Part shown: piece by piece, positions 52,631 through 61,111 of the stretch
Layout: the number at the start of each line of letters is the position of its first letter
Numbering within the stretch: position 1 is the stretch's first letter
From: Candidatus Obscuribacterales bacterium
Lineage (GTDB): Bacteria > Cyanobacteriota > Vampirovibrionia > Obscuribacterales > Obscuribacteraceae
Length of the DNA: 64,000 nt
Direction of reading: 5' to 3'
Assembly: GCA_020050835.1 (NCBI GenBank)
Contig: JAGVKB010000038.1
Location: 1 to 64,000, forward strand
Position numbers and translations under genes: made by a program
The notes under the pieces: model-generated
What the model saw: the letters and a program-made list of their open reading frames with translations, nothing else
The model's database searches: none
Told to the model about the DNA's origin: nothing

Positions 52631-54367
52631 CTATCGTTTGCTCCCGGTCTGCTTGGCGAGAATCGAGTCCAGCCAGGTTGACAGTGTGTCCAGCACCAGA
52701 GTCGATTGATGTTCGGTCTCGAATATCAAGTGTTCGGCGGAGCCGACAATGAACAGATTTTTGTCTTCAACAGCTACAGAGTCGAAAAGGTCAAAGGTGC
52801 CCTGCGGTTTGACGAGCCGGTCCTTCAGTCCTTGCACGAAGAAAACCGGGGTTGTCTTGATGCTGTCACATTCGCGTCTGGTCAGGCGCATGAATACGGC
52901 AAACTTTGCCAACTCCTTGGGCGACATCTCCATTTTTGCTTTGGAGTCGGCTTCCCAGACACGCTTGAAATCCGGACTTGAAGTTGCACGTTCCGTGACA
53001 ATCTGGCCGATTTTAAATGGCCGGTTGGGACCTTGCAGGAAGTGGGCGGTGACGGTGAGAGCCATGCGCTTTCCTTGAAAGAGCTCGGCTGATGGCACCG
53101 ATGACACAACACCGGCCAGCGTACCATCGTAACGCGCAGCCGCTCGCAAGGCGATAGCGCCACCCATTGATTCGCCCAGCAAGAAGATCGGGCTGTCCGG
53201 ATGTCTCTCCTTGAGCAGTCCTATGATGCCGCCGATATCCGAGATCGTCTCACTGAAATTGACGTCTTCCTGACCCGGAGTTGTCAGCCAAGATCCGAAT
53301 CCTCTCACATCCATCGCGTATACAAAGACGCCTCTGTCCGCCATCGACCGGCCAAAGAACGTGAATGCTCTATTCTCAAGACCGAGCCCGTGCACGCAGA
53401 GGATAACAGCTTTCGGCGTCTTGCTCTGTGGTTTCCAGCCAATGACTGGCAGAGTCCTGAGTTTGAATTCCGTTGACAACCAGAGATAATCTGCGACAGT
53501 CCTGGGCTTGAACTTGTTGATATAGTCGTCTTGAAAGGCCTTTTGTAATTCCTCCAGCTGCGGAAGCTGTCCTGATTTCTCCAGCTCCAATCGGATATTG
53601 ATCAGTTGATCAAGGAGCCTTGCGACCGAATCGCGCATCTGAAGTCTTTCTGTATCTTTGCCGAGATTTCGGTAGATGCCCAGTAATTGGATATCGGCCC
53701 AAAATAAAGCACCGAGATCGTCGAACCGCCCACTTGTTGCCTGTGACTTGGTGAGATCGACGAGTTGCTTCCCGAATGGCTCGGCTTCCGCATAACGCTT
53801 CTCACGGACGAGCGCACCCATGATGGATTCCAGCAAGATACTTTGCAGCGGTGAATCCTTCGGAAGTTTAGAGCTAATGCTCAGCGCTGCTTGATAATTG
53901 CTTAGCGCTGACTTCAGGTCTCGCAAATTGTAATAGCAATCGCCGATGCGCTTTTGCAACAGCGCTCGCTGCAGATAATCCTCCTGGGTCTTGGGATCGG
54001 CAGTGCTGCTTACGGCTTCATGCAGATGTTTGATCGCCGACTCATAATTCTCTTCGATTCGTTCGACTGCAGACAGTAAGTAACTCGACCTTGCCTTACG
54101 TGCGCTGTTTGTCTCGCTCTTCAGCTCTTCTTGCAGCTGCTTCTTTGCCGGCTCGACGCTCTTTCCGTCTAAGAGGAGCTGGACAATTCTAGCTTCCACG
54201 TCGTTGGTAGCTTGCGGAAGCGTGGCTGGGTCTGGAGTCTTCGCTTCCGGCACTGGCAGCTTGCCCGGTGCCTCTACTGCTTGTGTTGGGCAGGGACAAA
54301 CAGTTCCGGCCGCGGCAATCAATGCCACTATGGACAGTGCGCGCTGAAATGATCTTCCAGATACCAT
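52631..54367 (-). CDS. Secreted TPR plus alpha/beta-hydrolase protein
   Basis: From the ATG at 54367 (AGG 9 bases upstream) the protein is 578 residues, with a signal peptide ending near CPCPTQA. TPR-like helices occupy about 75-270 (SSYLLSAVERIEENYESAIKHL, QKRIGDCYYNLRDLKSALSNY). The hydrolase domain (about 310-575) has VHGLGLENRAF, Ser400 in GESMGG, Asp516 in KDRLVKP and His546 in AEHLIFE. It is a close paralogue of the protein at 18609-20519. Its stop faces that of synthase 2 with 13 bp between. It could release, hydrolyse or remodel an exported lipid of the adjacent cluster, but the paralogue lies in a different setting, so that link is weak. Confidence 0.85.
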   Translation of the reverse strand: MVSGRSFQRALSIVALIAAAGTVCPCPTQAVEAPGKLPVPEAKTPDPATLPQATNDVEARIVQLLLDGKSVEPAKKQLQEELKSETNSARKARSSYLLSAVERIEENYESAIKHLHEAVSSTADPKTQEDYLQRALLQKRIGDCYYNLRDLKSALSNYQAALSISSKLPKDSPLQSILLESIMGALVREKRYAEAEPFGKQLVDLTKSQATSGRFDDLGALFWADIQLLGIYRNLGKDTERLQMRDSVARLLDQLINIRLELEKSGQLPQLEELQKAFQDDYINKFKPRTVADYLWLSTEFKLRTLPVIGWKPQSKTPKAVILCVHGLGLENRAFTFFGRSMADRGVFVYAMDVRGFGSWLTTPGQEDVNFSETISDIGGIIGLLKERHPDSPIFLLGESMGGAIALRAAARYDGTLAGVVSSVPSAELFQGKRMALTVTAHFLQGPNRPFKIGQIVTERATSSPDFKRVWEADSKAKMEMSPKELAKFAVFMRLTRRECDSIKTTPVFFVQGLKDRLVKPQGTFDLFDSVAVEDKNLFIVGSAEHLIFETEHQSTLVLDTLSTWLDSILAKQTGSKR

Positions 54368-54593
54368 TTTAATCAACCTATTTTGTTTTGCCTGTAATGC
54401 CCTATTTTGAATTCTTCCAATCGAAAAGGCAAGCAGCATTGTTAGTATAGTAGGATCGAGTAATACCGAGGCATTTAAATGGATCAGTGGATGAGCCGGC
54501 AAGCACGGCGATGCTCGCTGGATGTCAGGGTATGTTCGTGATCGTCCTTTTTCTAGTTAAATCGATCTGTTAGTGGAATTGAAAGAGTTTTGT

Positions 54594-56780
54594 ATGACTA
54601 TTGCAACCAATATCGATCCAAAGAATGCCGAGCAAATCGCCGCTGAATTCAAACTGACCCTTAAGCAAGTGCAGTCCACTTTGACGCTCTTAGCCGATGG
54701 AGCAACAGTGCCGTTTATTGCTCGCTATCGAAAGGAGGCGACTAATTCGCTCGACGAAGTGGCGATTGCTGGTGTTCGCGATCGATATCAGCAGTTGCGA
54801 GAATTGGACAACCGGCGTGAGGCGATCAAGCGATCGCTGTCCGAACGTAATTTGATCACGAGCGATCTAGCCGCTCGCATTGAGGCAGCCAAGTCGATTG
54901 TCGAGCTAGAGGATATCTATCTGCCGTTTCGTCCGAAACGGCAAACGAGGGCCTCGATCGCACGCGATCGAGGTCTTGAACCACTTGCTGAGAAACTGTT
55001 TGGATTTAGCTCTAACGATCCGGTTGCTGCCGCTCAAGCATTTGTCAATGTCGAAAAAAATGTACCAGCAGTTGCTGATGCTCTGTCTGGAGCCAGGGAT
55101 ATCATGGCGGAGTGGATTAGCGAAGATCGGAGTTGCCGGTCGGAGGTTCGCCGATATTGGCTCGATAAGAGTGTCTTCAATTCGAAAGTCGTCAAAGGTA
55201 AGGAAGCAGAAGGGGCTAAATACAAGGATTACTTCGACTGGCAAGAGTTAGCTGCGACTGCTCCATCGCATCGTGTTTTGGCTTTGTTTCGTGGCGAGAA
55301 GGAAGGTATTTTGGAGCTCAAGCTAACTCCTGCTCCGGATGAGCTGGTGACCAGGCTCGAGCAGCGTTTTGTCAAGCGCCCGGGGGAGACGGCCGAACAG
55401 GTAAGGCTGGCCGTAAAAGACAGTTATAAGCGCCTGCTTTCTCCGTCGATGGAGACGGAGCTGCGGGCGGTGCATAAGGATAAGGCTGATGCCGCTGCAA
55501 TAGCCGTCTTTGCCGATAACCTGCGGCAGTTGTTGCTCGCCCCTCCGCTCGATCCTGCAAACGTGTTGGCGATCGATCCCGGGTTTCGAACCGGCTGCAA
55601 AGTCGTGTGTTTGAACGAGCAGGGCAAGCTCCTGCAGCATGATGTGATCTTTCCGCATCAATCTGACAAAAATTCGGTTGCCGCCAAGGAGACTTTACGG
55701 GAGCTCTTAAGGCGCTACAAAATCGGCGCAATTGCTGTCGGAAACGGGACAGCTGGGCGTGAGACTGAAGCGTTTGTTCGAGATGTCTTGAAATCAGACG
55801 ATCTAAAGGACTACGCCCGGACTCCGGTTATCCTGGTCAACGAATCCGGCGCCTCAATTTACTCTGCCTCGGAAGTCGCTCGCGAGGAGTTTCCGGATCA
55901 AGACATCACCGTTCGTGGTGCGGTGTCGATTGGAAGGCGATTGATGGATCCCTTGGCAGAGCTGGTAAAGATCGACCCAAAGTCAATCGGAGTTGGCCAG
56001 TACCAGCATGATGTCGATCAATCCCTGTTGAAGAGCAATCTGGACGATGTCGTGCTGAGCTGCGTCAACAGCGTCGGTGTGGAGGTCAATACCGCCAGCA
56101 AGCAGCTGCTGGCCTATGTCTCCGGGCTGGGACCGCAGCTGGCAGGTAACATCGTCAAGCAAAGAAACGACAATGGTCCTTTCAAGTCGAGAGCTGAATT
56201 GAAGAAGGTGCCTCGACTCGGTCCGAAAGCCTTCGAGCAGGCGGCCGGATTCTTACGCATCAGAGATGGTGTCAACCCGCTTGATGGCAGCGCTGTTCAC
56301 CCGGAAAGCTATCATGTGGTCGAGAAAATGGTGAAAGATCTCGGCTGCTCGGTGAGCGACCTGCTTCAGTCCGACGAGCTGCGTGGTCGTATAGATCTAC
56401 AGAAATACGTTTCAGAATCGATCGGGCTGCCGACGCTGTCCGACATTGTGAATGAGCTGTCAAAGCCGGGCCGCGATCCCAGACAGCGTCACGAGCCGAT
56501 GCGATTTGCAGATGGTGTGACGAAATTGGAGGATCTCAAACCAGAAATGAGGCTGCCGGGGATTGTGACGAATGTCACTGCATTTGGTGCTTTTGTCGAT
56601 ATCGGTGTCCATCAGGACGGGTTGGTTCATGTAAGCGAACTGGCGGACAGATTCGTCAAGAATCCGGCCGATGTCGTTAAGGTTCAACAAAGAGTGACTG
56701 TCACCGTGCTCGAAGTCGATATCGCCCGACGACGGATTTCACTCAGTATGAAGTCTAAGCCGTCAAATGCAGACCGCTAG
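54594..56780 (+). CDS. tex: Tex family transcription accessory protein
   Basis: From the ATG at 54594 (GAAAGAG upstream; the frame also opens at a GTG at 54573) the protein is 728 residues. It has the Tex N-terminal domain (VPFIARYRKEATNSLDE, LPFRPKRQTRASIARDRGLEPLA), a YqgF-like nuclease-fold domain (VLAIDPGFRTGCKVV), helix-hairpin-helix motifs (VSGLGPQLAGNIVKQR, VPRLGPKAFEQAAGF), and a C-terminal S1 RNA-binding domain (TNVTAFGAFVDIGVHQDGLV). Tex binds nucleic acid and affects transcription. It is a well-conserved housekeeping gene and the most reliable anchor for phylogenetic placement in this window. Confidence 0.95.
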   Translation: MTIATNIDPKNAEQIAAEFKLTLKQVQSTLTLLADGATVPFIARYRKEATNSLDEVAIAGVRDRYQQLRELDNRREAIKRSLSERNLITSDLAARIEAAKSIVELEDIYLPFRPKRQTRASIARDRGLEPLAEKLFGFSSNDPVAAAQAFVNVEKNVPAVADALSGARDIMAEWISEDRSCRSEVRRYWLDKSVFNSKVVKGKEAEGAKYKDYFDWQELAATAPSHRVLALFRGEKEGILELKLTPAPDELVTRLEQRFVKRPGETAEQVRLAVKDSYKRLLSPSMETELRAVHKDKADAAAIAVFADNLRQLLLAPPLDPANVLAIDPGFRTGCKVVCLNEQGKLLQHDVIFPHQSDKNSVAAKETLRELLRRYKIGAIAVGNGTAGRETEAFVRDVLKSDDLKDYARTPVILVNESGASIYSASEVAREEFPDQDITVRGAVSIGRRLMDPLAELVKIDPKSIGVGQYQHDVDQSLLKSNLDDVVLSCVNSVGVEVNTASKQLLAYVSGLGPQLAGNIVKQRNDNGPFKSRAELKKVPRLGPKAFEQAAGFLRIRDGVNPLDGSAVHPESYHVVEKMVKDLGCSVSDLLQSDELRGRIDLQKYVSESIGLPTLSDIVNELSKPGRDPRQRHEPMRFADGVTKLEDLKPEMRLPGIVTNVTAFGAFVDIGVHQDGLVHVSELADRFVKNPADVVKVQQRVTVTVLEVDIARRRISLSMKSKPSNADR

Positions 56781-56795
56781 CTGAGAACGAATTTA

Positions 56796-57701
56796 TTACC
56801 AGCCTGCTCTCCGGTCGGCTTCGCTATGGCTGTAACCTTCATTTTCCAACCGCTTAACGTTGTTGTCGTGGCGTTGCTGCGCTTCGACCTCCCGCTCCCT
56901 TTGTCGTTGCGCTTCATCAGCGTCCACGCGATTTCTCAACCCGCGAAGCCAGGCAACACGCTCTTTTGAGTTGTGAAACAGAATGCCAGTTGGATCTGCA
57001 CCGAGCAGCTCGGCGCTGGTTCGTAGTTGACCGGCCATGACGAGTTCTTGCTCTTGAGTAGTACGAAAGCCGATATTGTTAAGTGGATTACGCAGCCACT
57101 TAATCCAGTGAGCGCTATCCTGATCCCCATGTGCCAGCGCTTTCCTGTCCCATTCAATTGATAGGGCGCGATTTTGGGCAACACCGACCCCAAACTGGTA
57201 GGCCCGAGCAAGTGCCACCTCAGCTTGTACGTAGCCCTTATCCGCCGCCTTGCGATACCAATTGGCCGCGGCGACCCAGTCCTCTTGGATACCGGCTCCG
57301 TCTTCGTAGCACTGTCCCAGGTTTTTCATCGCAAGTGTGTCGCCGCCTTCGGCCCCCTTGCGGTACCAGTGAACGGCAGTGCTCCAGTTTTGTTTTACGC
57401 CATCGCCCTTCTCATAAAAGAAGCCCACCTGCGAAAAGCCGCGAGGGTCGCCGAGCTCCCCGGCTCGGATGAACTGATTGATCGACTCAGCCATGCGGTC
57501 GGATTGATACAACTTGACTGCTTGATCGAAGCACTGCTGCCCCTCTTTTGGGTTTAGTGCCAGCAGTTTGGCTGGAGCGTTTGCTTGCGCCAGTGCCGCT
57601 GAATGATTGCCGGAAACACTCGAGTTGGGGCCGGCGCCTTCTCCGGTCGAGCATGACGAAAGAAGCAGCGGTGCCAGCAATACTATAACTCTATGTCGCA
57701 T
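56796..57701 (-). CDS. Sel1-repeat lipoprotein
   Basis: From the ATG at 57701 (GGAG 6 bases upstream) the protein is 301 residues. It begins with a lipoprotein signal (VIVLLAPLLLSSCSTG, lipobox Leu-Ser-Ser-Cys). Three to four Sel1-type TPR repeats follow (FSQVGFFYEKGDGVKQNWS, AMKNLGQCYEDGAGIQEDW, AEVALARAYQFGVGVAQNR). The C-terminus is a charged helix rich in Arg, Glu and Gln, ending in YSHSEADRRAGW. Sel1 proteins usually serve as assembly scaffolds at the envelope. The partner is unknown. It converges on tex (15 bp) and is divergent from mlaC. Confidence 0.85.
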   Translation of the reverse strand: MRHRVIVLLAPLLLSSCSTGEGAGPNSSVSGNHSAALAQANAPAKLLALNPKEGQQCFDQAVKLYQSDRMAESINQFIRAGELGDPRGFSQVGFFYEKGDGVKQNWSTAVHWYRKGAEGGDTLAMKNLGQCYEDGAGIQEDWVAAANWYRKAADKGYVQAEVALARAYQFGVGVAQNRALSIEWDRKALAHGDQDSAHWIKWLRNPLNNIGFRTTQEQELVMAGQLRTSAELLGADPTGILFHNSKERVAWLRGLRNRVDADEAQRQREREVEAQQRHDNNVKRLENEGYSHSEADRRAGW

Positions 57702-57943
57702 GGGATTCTCCAGTCGTAGTTGATTGTCACCTGACATACAAAACAAGTCAACAATGTTGACGTGTACTTTCGCCTTCATTCCGGGCACGAATTCGGAATC
57801 AAGGAGTAGTTTTCGCTTCGGCTGGATTGGGGCAGTTTTCCAGCGATATACGGAACATTTTGAAGGTGGGAATCGCCTAGTACTTGTTTCGCTGCCGCGG
57901 TGTCAGCGAATGGAAGCTGCAAGTATGACGGAGTCCCCAAACT

Positions 57944-58546
57944 ATGCTTTATCGAATTTCAGCTACAGCTGTCGCCGTTCTAGCGGCGCTCTTGATTGTT
58001 ACTACAGTTGCACAGGCCAGGACTGGTATCGGAGTAGTCAGTGGCTTGGTGCAGATTCTCTCTGAGAAGCCAGATCGCCAGCTCTCAAACGACAATCTGT
58101 CAGATATCTCCCAATATGTTGACTTCGACTATATTGCAAGATATGCAATTGGCCCTTACGAGTGGAACTGTTTGAGTTCCAACAAAAAGAAAGAATATGT
58201 TGCCTTGGTTAAGAGACTGATGGAGCAACGCTATTACGATCGGTGGCAGAAGCTGTTCGCGGACGGCAAGATTGTCGAGACTACTCAAAGCAAGGCTGGC
58301 ATGGACATATTGGTTAACACTTTGGTTGTATCCGGGAAAAGAAGGACGTATGCGCGTTGGCGCTTGCATTCTTTGCGCGGAGACTTGAAAATCATCAGTC
58401 TCGATGTCAACGGCAAAGACTTGCTCGATCACTTGAAACACCGGTTCAATCGCGTTGTAAGCAAAGGTGGCGGTCTCAAATTGATAGCCGGGTTGCGCAG
58501 CCAGGTACAGCAGTCTAACCAGCCACCGGAAGCGTTCCTTAGATAG
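57944..58546 (+). CDS. mlaC: MlaC-family periplasmic phospholipid-binding protein
   Basis: This 200-residue protein has a signal peptide (LYRISATAVAVLAALLIVTTVAQA). The MlaC/Ttg2D pattern follows: DISQYVDFDYIARYAIGPYEWNCLSSNKKKEYVALVKRLMEQRYYDRW, with later VVSGKRRTYARWRLHSL and DLKIISLDVNGKDLLDH. MlaC shuttles phospholipid between the outer-membrane complex and the inner-membrane MlaFEDB transporter. None of those partners lies next to it here, which is unusual. Its presence supports a cell with an outer membrane. Confidence 0.85.
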   Translation: MLYRISATAVAVLAALLIVTTVAQARTGIGVVSGLVQILSEKPDRQLSNDNLSDISQYVDFDYIARYAIGPYEWNCLSSNKKKEYVALVKRLMEQRYYDRWQKLFADGKIVETTQSKAGMDILVNTLVVSGKRRTYARWRLHSLRGDLKIISLDVNGKDLLDHLKHRFNRVVSKGGGLKLIAGLRSQVQQSNQPPEAFLR

Positions 58547-58731
58547 ATTCTTCCGCATAAAGTACCTTCTGCTGGCATTTTGCACGATTTGTAGATGTAT
58601 TGAATGGGCTGAAAGGTGCTGCTAAGGCTGATTGTTACAAAGAAATGCGCGGGTGGAACCTCTCAAATGCTCTTCACGTCTTTATTCTCGCTGATAGGCG
58701 AACAGCACTTCAATCCTAAGGAGGTGCTCCA

Positions 58732-59097
58732 ATGAGAGAGTTAAATTACCTGTTTGTAGCCGCCGCTATCGCTGGACTCTGTGGTGCCATTGCGCCACAA
58801 GCTGCTGAAGCCGGCGACTATTACAGAACATACACTTATACTAGAACCGTAACGACACCATCTGTGATGCCGGTGGGAACTAGGATAATCGAAAGTCCTG
58901 TCATGGTCGAGCGAGTCGTTCAACAACCAGTCATGGTAGAGCGTGTGTGTGAAAAGCCGGTAGTGATCGAAAGAACTATAGAGAAGCCGGTTACGATCGA
59001 GCGAACAATCGAGCGGCCAGTAGTCATTCATGAATACGGGCGCGATCATTTGATCGATCTCGGAGTATTTGATCTTTTCAAACTAGGGCTACTTTAA
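58732..59097 (+). CDS. Secreted PV-x-x-E(R/K) repeat protein, short copy
   Basis: This 121-residue protein has a signal peptide (about 1-27, ending AAEAG) and an excellent binding site (AAGGAGGTG). The mature chain has a Tyr/Thr-rich start (YYRTYTYTRTVTT), then about six copies of a 6- to 7-residue unit, PV(M/V/T)(V/I)ER or similar, alternating with VV, VCEK and TIEK/TIER spacers. It ends in LIDLGVFDLFKLGLL. The regular hydrophobic-charged alternation suggests an extended beta structure. The neighbour at 59268 shares both the repeat and the LGL(L/F) end. No known family. Confidence 0.8.
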   Translation: MRELNYLFVAAAIAGLCGAIAPQAAEAGDYYRTYTYTRTVTTPSVMPVGTRIIESPVMVERVVQQPVMVERVCEKPVVIERTIEKPVTIERTIERPVVIHEYGRDHLIDLGVFDLFKLGLL

Positions 59098-59166
59098 GCC
59101 GATCAGCCGTGTGAGAGCAGATCTAGCTCTTCGAACAAATGGCAACACTGTTTGTTCATCAGTTAG

Positions 59167-59188
59167 GAGGCACGTTCGAACGTGCCTC
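59167..59188. repeat. Perfect 22-bp palindrome between the two repeat-protein genes
   Basis: Bases 59167-59188 form a perfect palindrome (arms GAGGCACGTTC and GAACGTGCCTC). It could fold as a stem with a short central loop, but no T run follows. A second inverted repeat, GAACAAA / TTTGTTC (59133-59139 and 59151-59157), precedes it. It is either a protein-binding site or an mRNA structure between the two related genes. Confidence 0.6.
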
Positions 59189-59267
59189 TGGCTGACACGG
59201 TCTGAAAAGGGGAGTTGCAATTGTGTGTAATCGCAGGTACAGCTCCCGATCTGAAGGAGGAGATAAG

Positions 59268-59912
59268 ATGAAAGCTAAGATGAATGGTTGTCTGACAGCG
59301 CTCACTGTAGCGTTGTTCGGAGTCGCCACCATTACAGCTCCATCGCTCGGTGCAACCACTGAAAAAACCGTGATTGGGCCTGGCGTGGTTGAATATCGCA
59401 CTACTATTGCGGATACTTCTGCAGCGGGCACGGAAAGCTTCCTTGCGCCGAAGTCAGTTGCTACTACCGAAAGTGTAGTGGAACGAGAAGAGGAACACTG
59501 GATCACGCCGGAGATTGCTCCACCATTCAAACGTGCTGCCCGTTCCCCTCGTGTCATTCGCAAGCGGCAGATCGCCAGCGCCCGGCCGGCGAGATCAGCT
59601 CGGAGACGAGTTGCCACCCGCATCGTCCAAAAGCCAGTCTTTGTTGAGAAGAAAGTGTTCGTGGACAGACCGATCGAACGAGTAGTCGAGAAGGCTGTAG
59701 TGGTCGAGAAACCGGTGTTTATTGAAAAACCAGTTGTAATTGAAAGACGAGTTGAGATTGAAAAGCCGGTCATTCAACAAACTATCATTGAAAGACCTGT
59801 AATTCAGGAACGAGTGATTGAAAAACCGGTAATCCAAGAGAAGGTCATTGAGAGACCTGTGTTTATAGAGAAAAAGCATCGCAAGCATCTTTTGCGACTT
59901 GGACTGTTCTAG
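59268..59912 (+). CDS. Secreted PV-x-x-E(K/R) repeat protein, long copy
   Basis: From the ATG at 59268 (AGGAGGAG upstream; the frame opens earlier at a GTG at 59223 that has no better site) the protein is 214 residues. After a signal peptide and a Thr-rich, then Arg-rich middle (RAARSPRVIRKRQ), the last 90 residues are about 13 short units such as KPVFIE, KPVVIERR, RPVIQERVIE and KPVIQEKVIE. It ends in HLLRLGLF. The repeat type and the ending match the protein at 58732, so these are paralogues that differ in repeat number. A surface or periplasmic structural role is inferred. Confidence 0.8.
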   Translation: MKAKMNGCLTALTVALFGVATITAPSLGATTEKTVIGPGVVEYRTTIADTSAAGTESFLAPKSVATTESVVEREEEHWITPEIAPPFKRAARSPRVIRKRQIASARPARSARRRVATRIVQKPVFVEKKVFVDRPIERVVEKAVVVEKPVFIEKPVVIERRVEIEKPVIQQTIIERPVIQERVIEKPVIQEKVIERPVFIEKKHRKHLLRLGLF

Positions 59913-59959
59913 AGATGAAAGCATCCTACGTAAGGATGATTGAAACTCGAAGCGCAGGG

Positions 59960-59992
59960 AGGGACGGCTACCAGGGCTGTCCCTCTTTGTTT
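59960..59992 (+). terminator. Likely rho-independent terminator after the repeat-protein gene
   Basis: AGGGACGGC (59960-59968) pairs with GCTGTCCCT (59976-59984), one mismatch, around a 7-base loop, and is followed by CTTTGTTT. It lies 48 bp after the stop at 59912 and fits an intrinsic terminator on the plus strand. Confidence 0.6.
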
Positions 59993-60038
59993 GGCAAGAG
60001 AAATCGAAATCGAATTGCTTGAGGTATATGGACTGCCG

Positions 60039-60881
60039 CTACTGGCGAATGCTATTGCCTGCAAAGGTAGAGGCGGTGACCGGTTGATAGCCGGCGTAAA
60101 GCCTGTTGATTGTGCAAATATCCCGGGCGGAAAGCGCCAAGCTCTGAGATCTGTTTACGGCGGCAGCCATGATATCGCTGCGGGTCGAGGAATGACCGGC
60201 CAGTCCCAAGGCGTGACCTACTTCATGAAGATAGGCCTTCTCAACCTCCGCATCGCTCAGCGCTCTGTCCGGGAGCTGTGTAACCAAGACCATAGTTGCA
60301 TGATGAATCGTTCCGGTATTAGTGGCGGTATTGAAATGAGTAAAAGTCTTGGTTCTGCCTGCTTCTGTTCCACCAGCGCGTTCTTGTGTATCTGCTGTCC
60401 ACTGGCACACTATGTCAGCTTCTGATTTCGAGTCAACCTCCTGCCAGGACAGTTTGCCCTGCAGAGCCTGCATCCAGGTGTAAAAAGATTGAACCAGGAT
60501 CGGTCTGAATTGGTTGCGAAAGCCAGGTATAACACTGCCATCGTCGATGTAGACTTTGATCGGCATTTTGTCTGTGGACCAGCGAAAGATGCCTTCTACT
60601 CCGATTTCATCCAAATAGTCAGGTGATAAGCTACCTGCTGGCGTTGCAAGCTGGTACTCGGAATAAGAGTCCTGCTCGCGGCTGTTCGCTTCGACCAGAC
60701 TGCGCTGATAGCTGTGCCCGTATGGACTGAATTCTCGATGCGTAGGGAAGTAGCCGGCTTGTTGCTGAAAGTGATCCGGATATGACCGGTCTAGCGCAGG
60801 ATGGGCGTAAAGTGGAAAATCGAGTTGAGAAAGAAAAGCGCTCACGATAAGCGCTGCTGAAGGCAAGAATTTATGCTCCAT
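60039..60881 (-). CDS. Secreted matrixin-like zinc metalloprotease
   Basis: This 280-residue protein has a signal peptide (FLPSAALIVSAFLSQLDFPLYA). The catalytic domain (about 95-265) carries the metzincin zinc motif: His219, Glu220, His223 and His230 in HEVGHALGLAGHS. There is one residue more than the textbook HExxHxxGxxH, a variant seen in bacterial matrixin relatives. The Met-turn follows as SDIM (about 235-238). The N-terminal part (about 27-90) is rich in Tyr, His and Gln and may be a pro-region. It probably cleaves proteins outside the cytoplasm. The start has GGGGG upstream at a long spacing. Confidence 0.85.
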   Translation of the reverse strand: MEHKFLPSAALIVSAFLSQLDFPLYAHPALDRSYPDHFQQQAGYFPTHREFSPYGHSYQRSLVEANSREQDSYSEYQLATPAGSLSPDYLDEIGVEGIFRWSTDKMPIKVYIDDGSVIPGFRNQFRPILVQSFYTWMQALQGKLSWQEVDSKSEADIVCQWTADTQERAGGTEAGRTKTFTHFNTATNTGTIHHATMVLVTQLPDRALSDAEVEKAYLHEVGHALGLAGHSSTRSDIMAAAVNRSQSLALSARDICTINRLYAGYQPVTASTFAGNSIRQ

Positions 60882-61111
60882 CTATGTGGTGGCCCCCGCG
60901 GACTGATAGTGCTCTCGACAGCTCTTCGTTAAGAGATGTTGAGTTCTATTAGAACAGATCACCTGCCAGTCGCGCCAATAATCAATGGCGTGTTACTGAT
61001 GCTCTGTCAGTTGCGGTGTATTGTCTACGAATTGGGCGGGATATAGAAGCGACGATAGTTTGCCAATGTCGCTGCCGGCACCTTGCTTGTCTTCGTCTGA
61101 ACTGCCGGTGG

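Noticed and set aside
59167-59188. Palindrome as a rho-independent terminator
   Set aside because: No T run follows on either strand; kept only as a repeat.
59640-59870. Short regular DNA repeats that resemble a CRISPR or microsatellite array
   Set aside because: The periodicity follows codons of the PV-x-x-E repeat in an open reading frame with a good start; units are imperfect at DNA level and there are no spacers.
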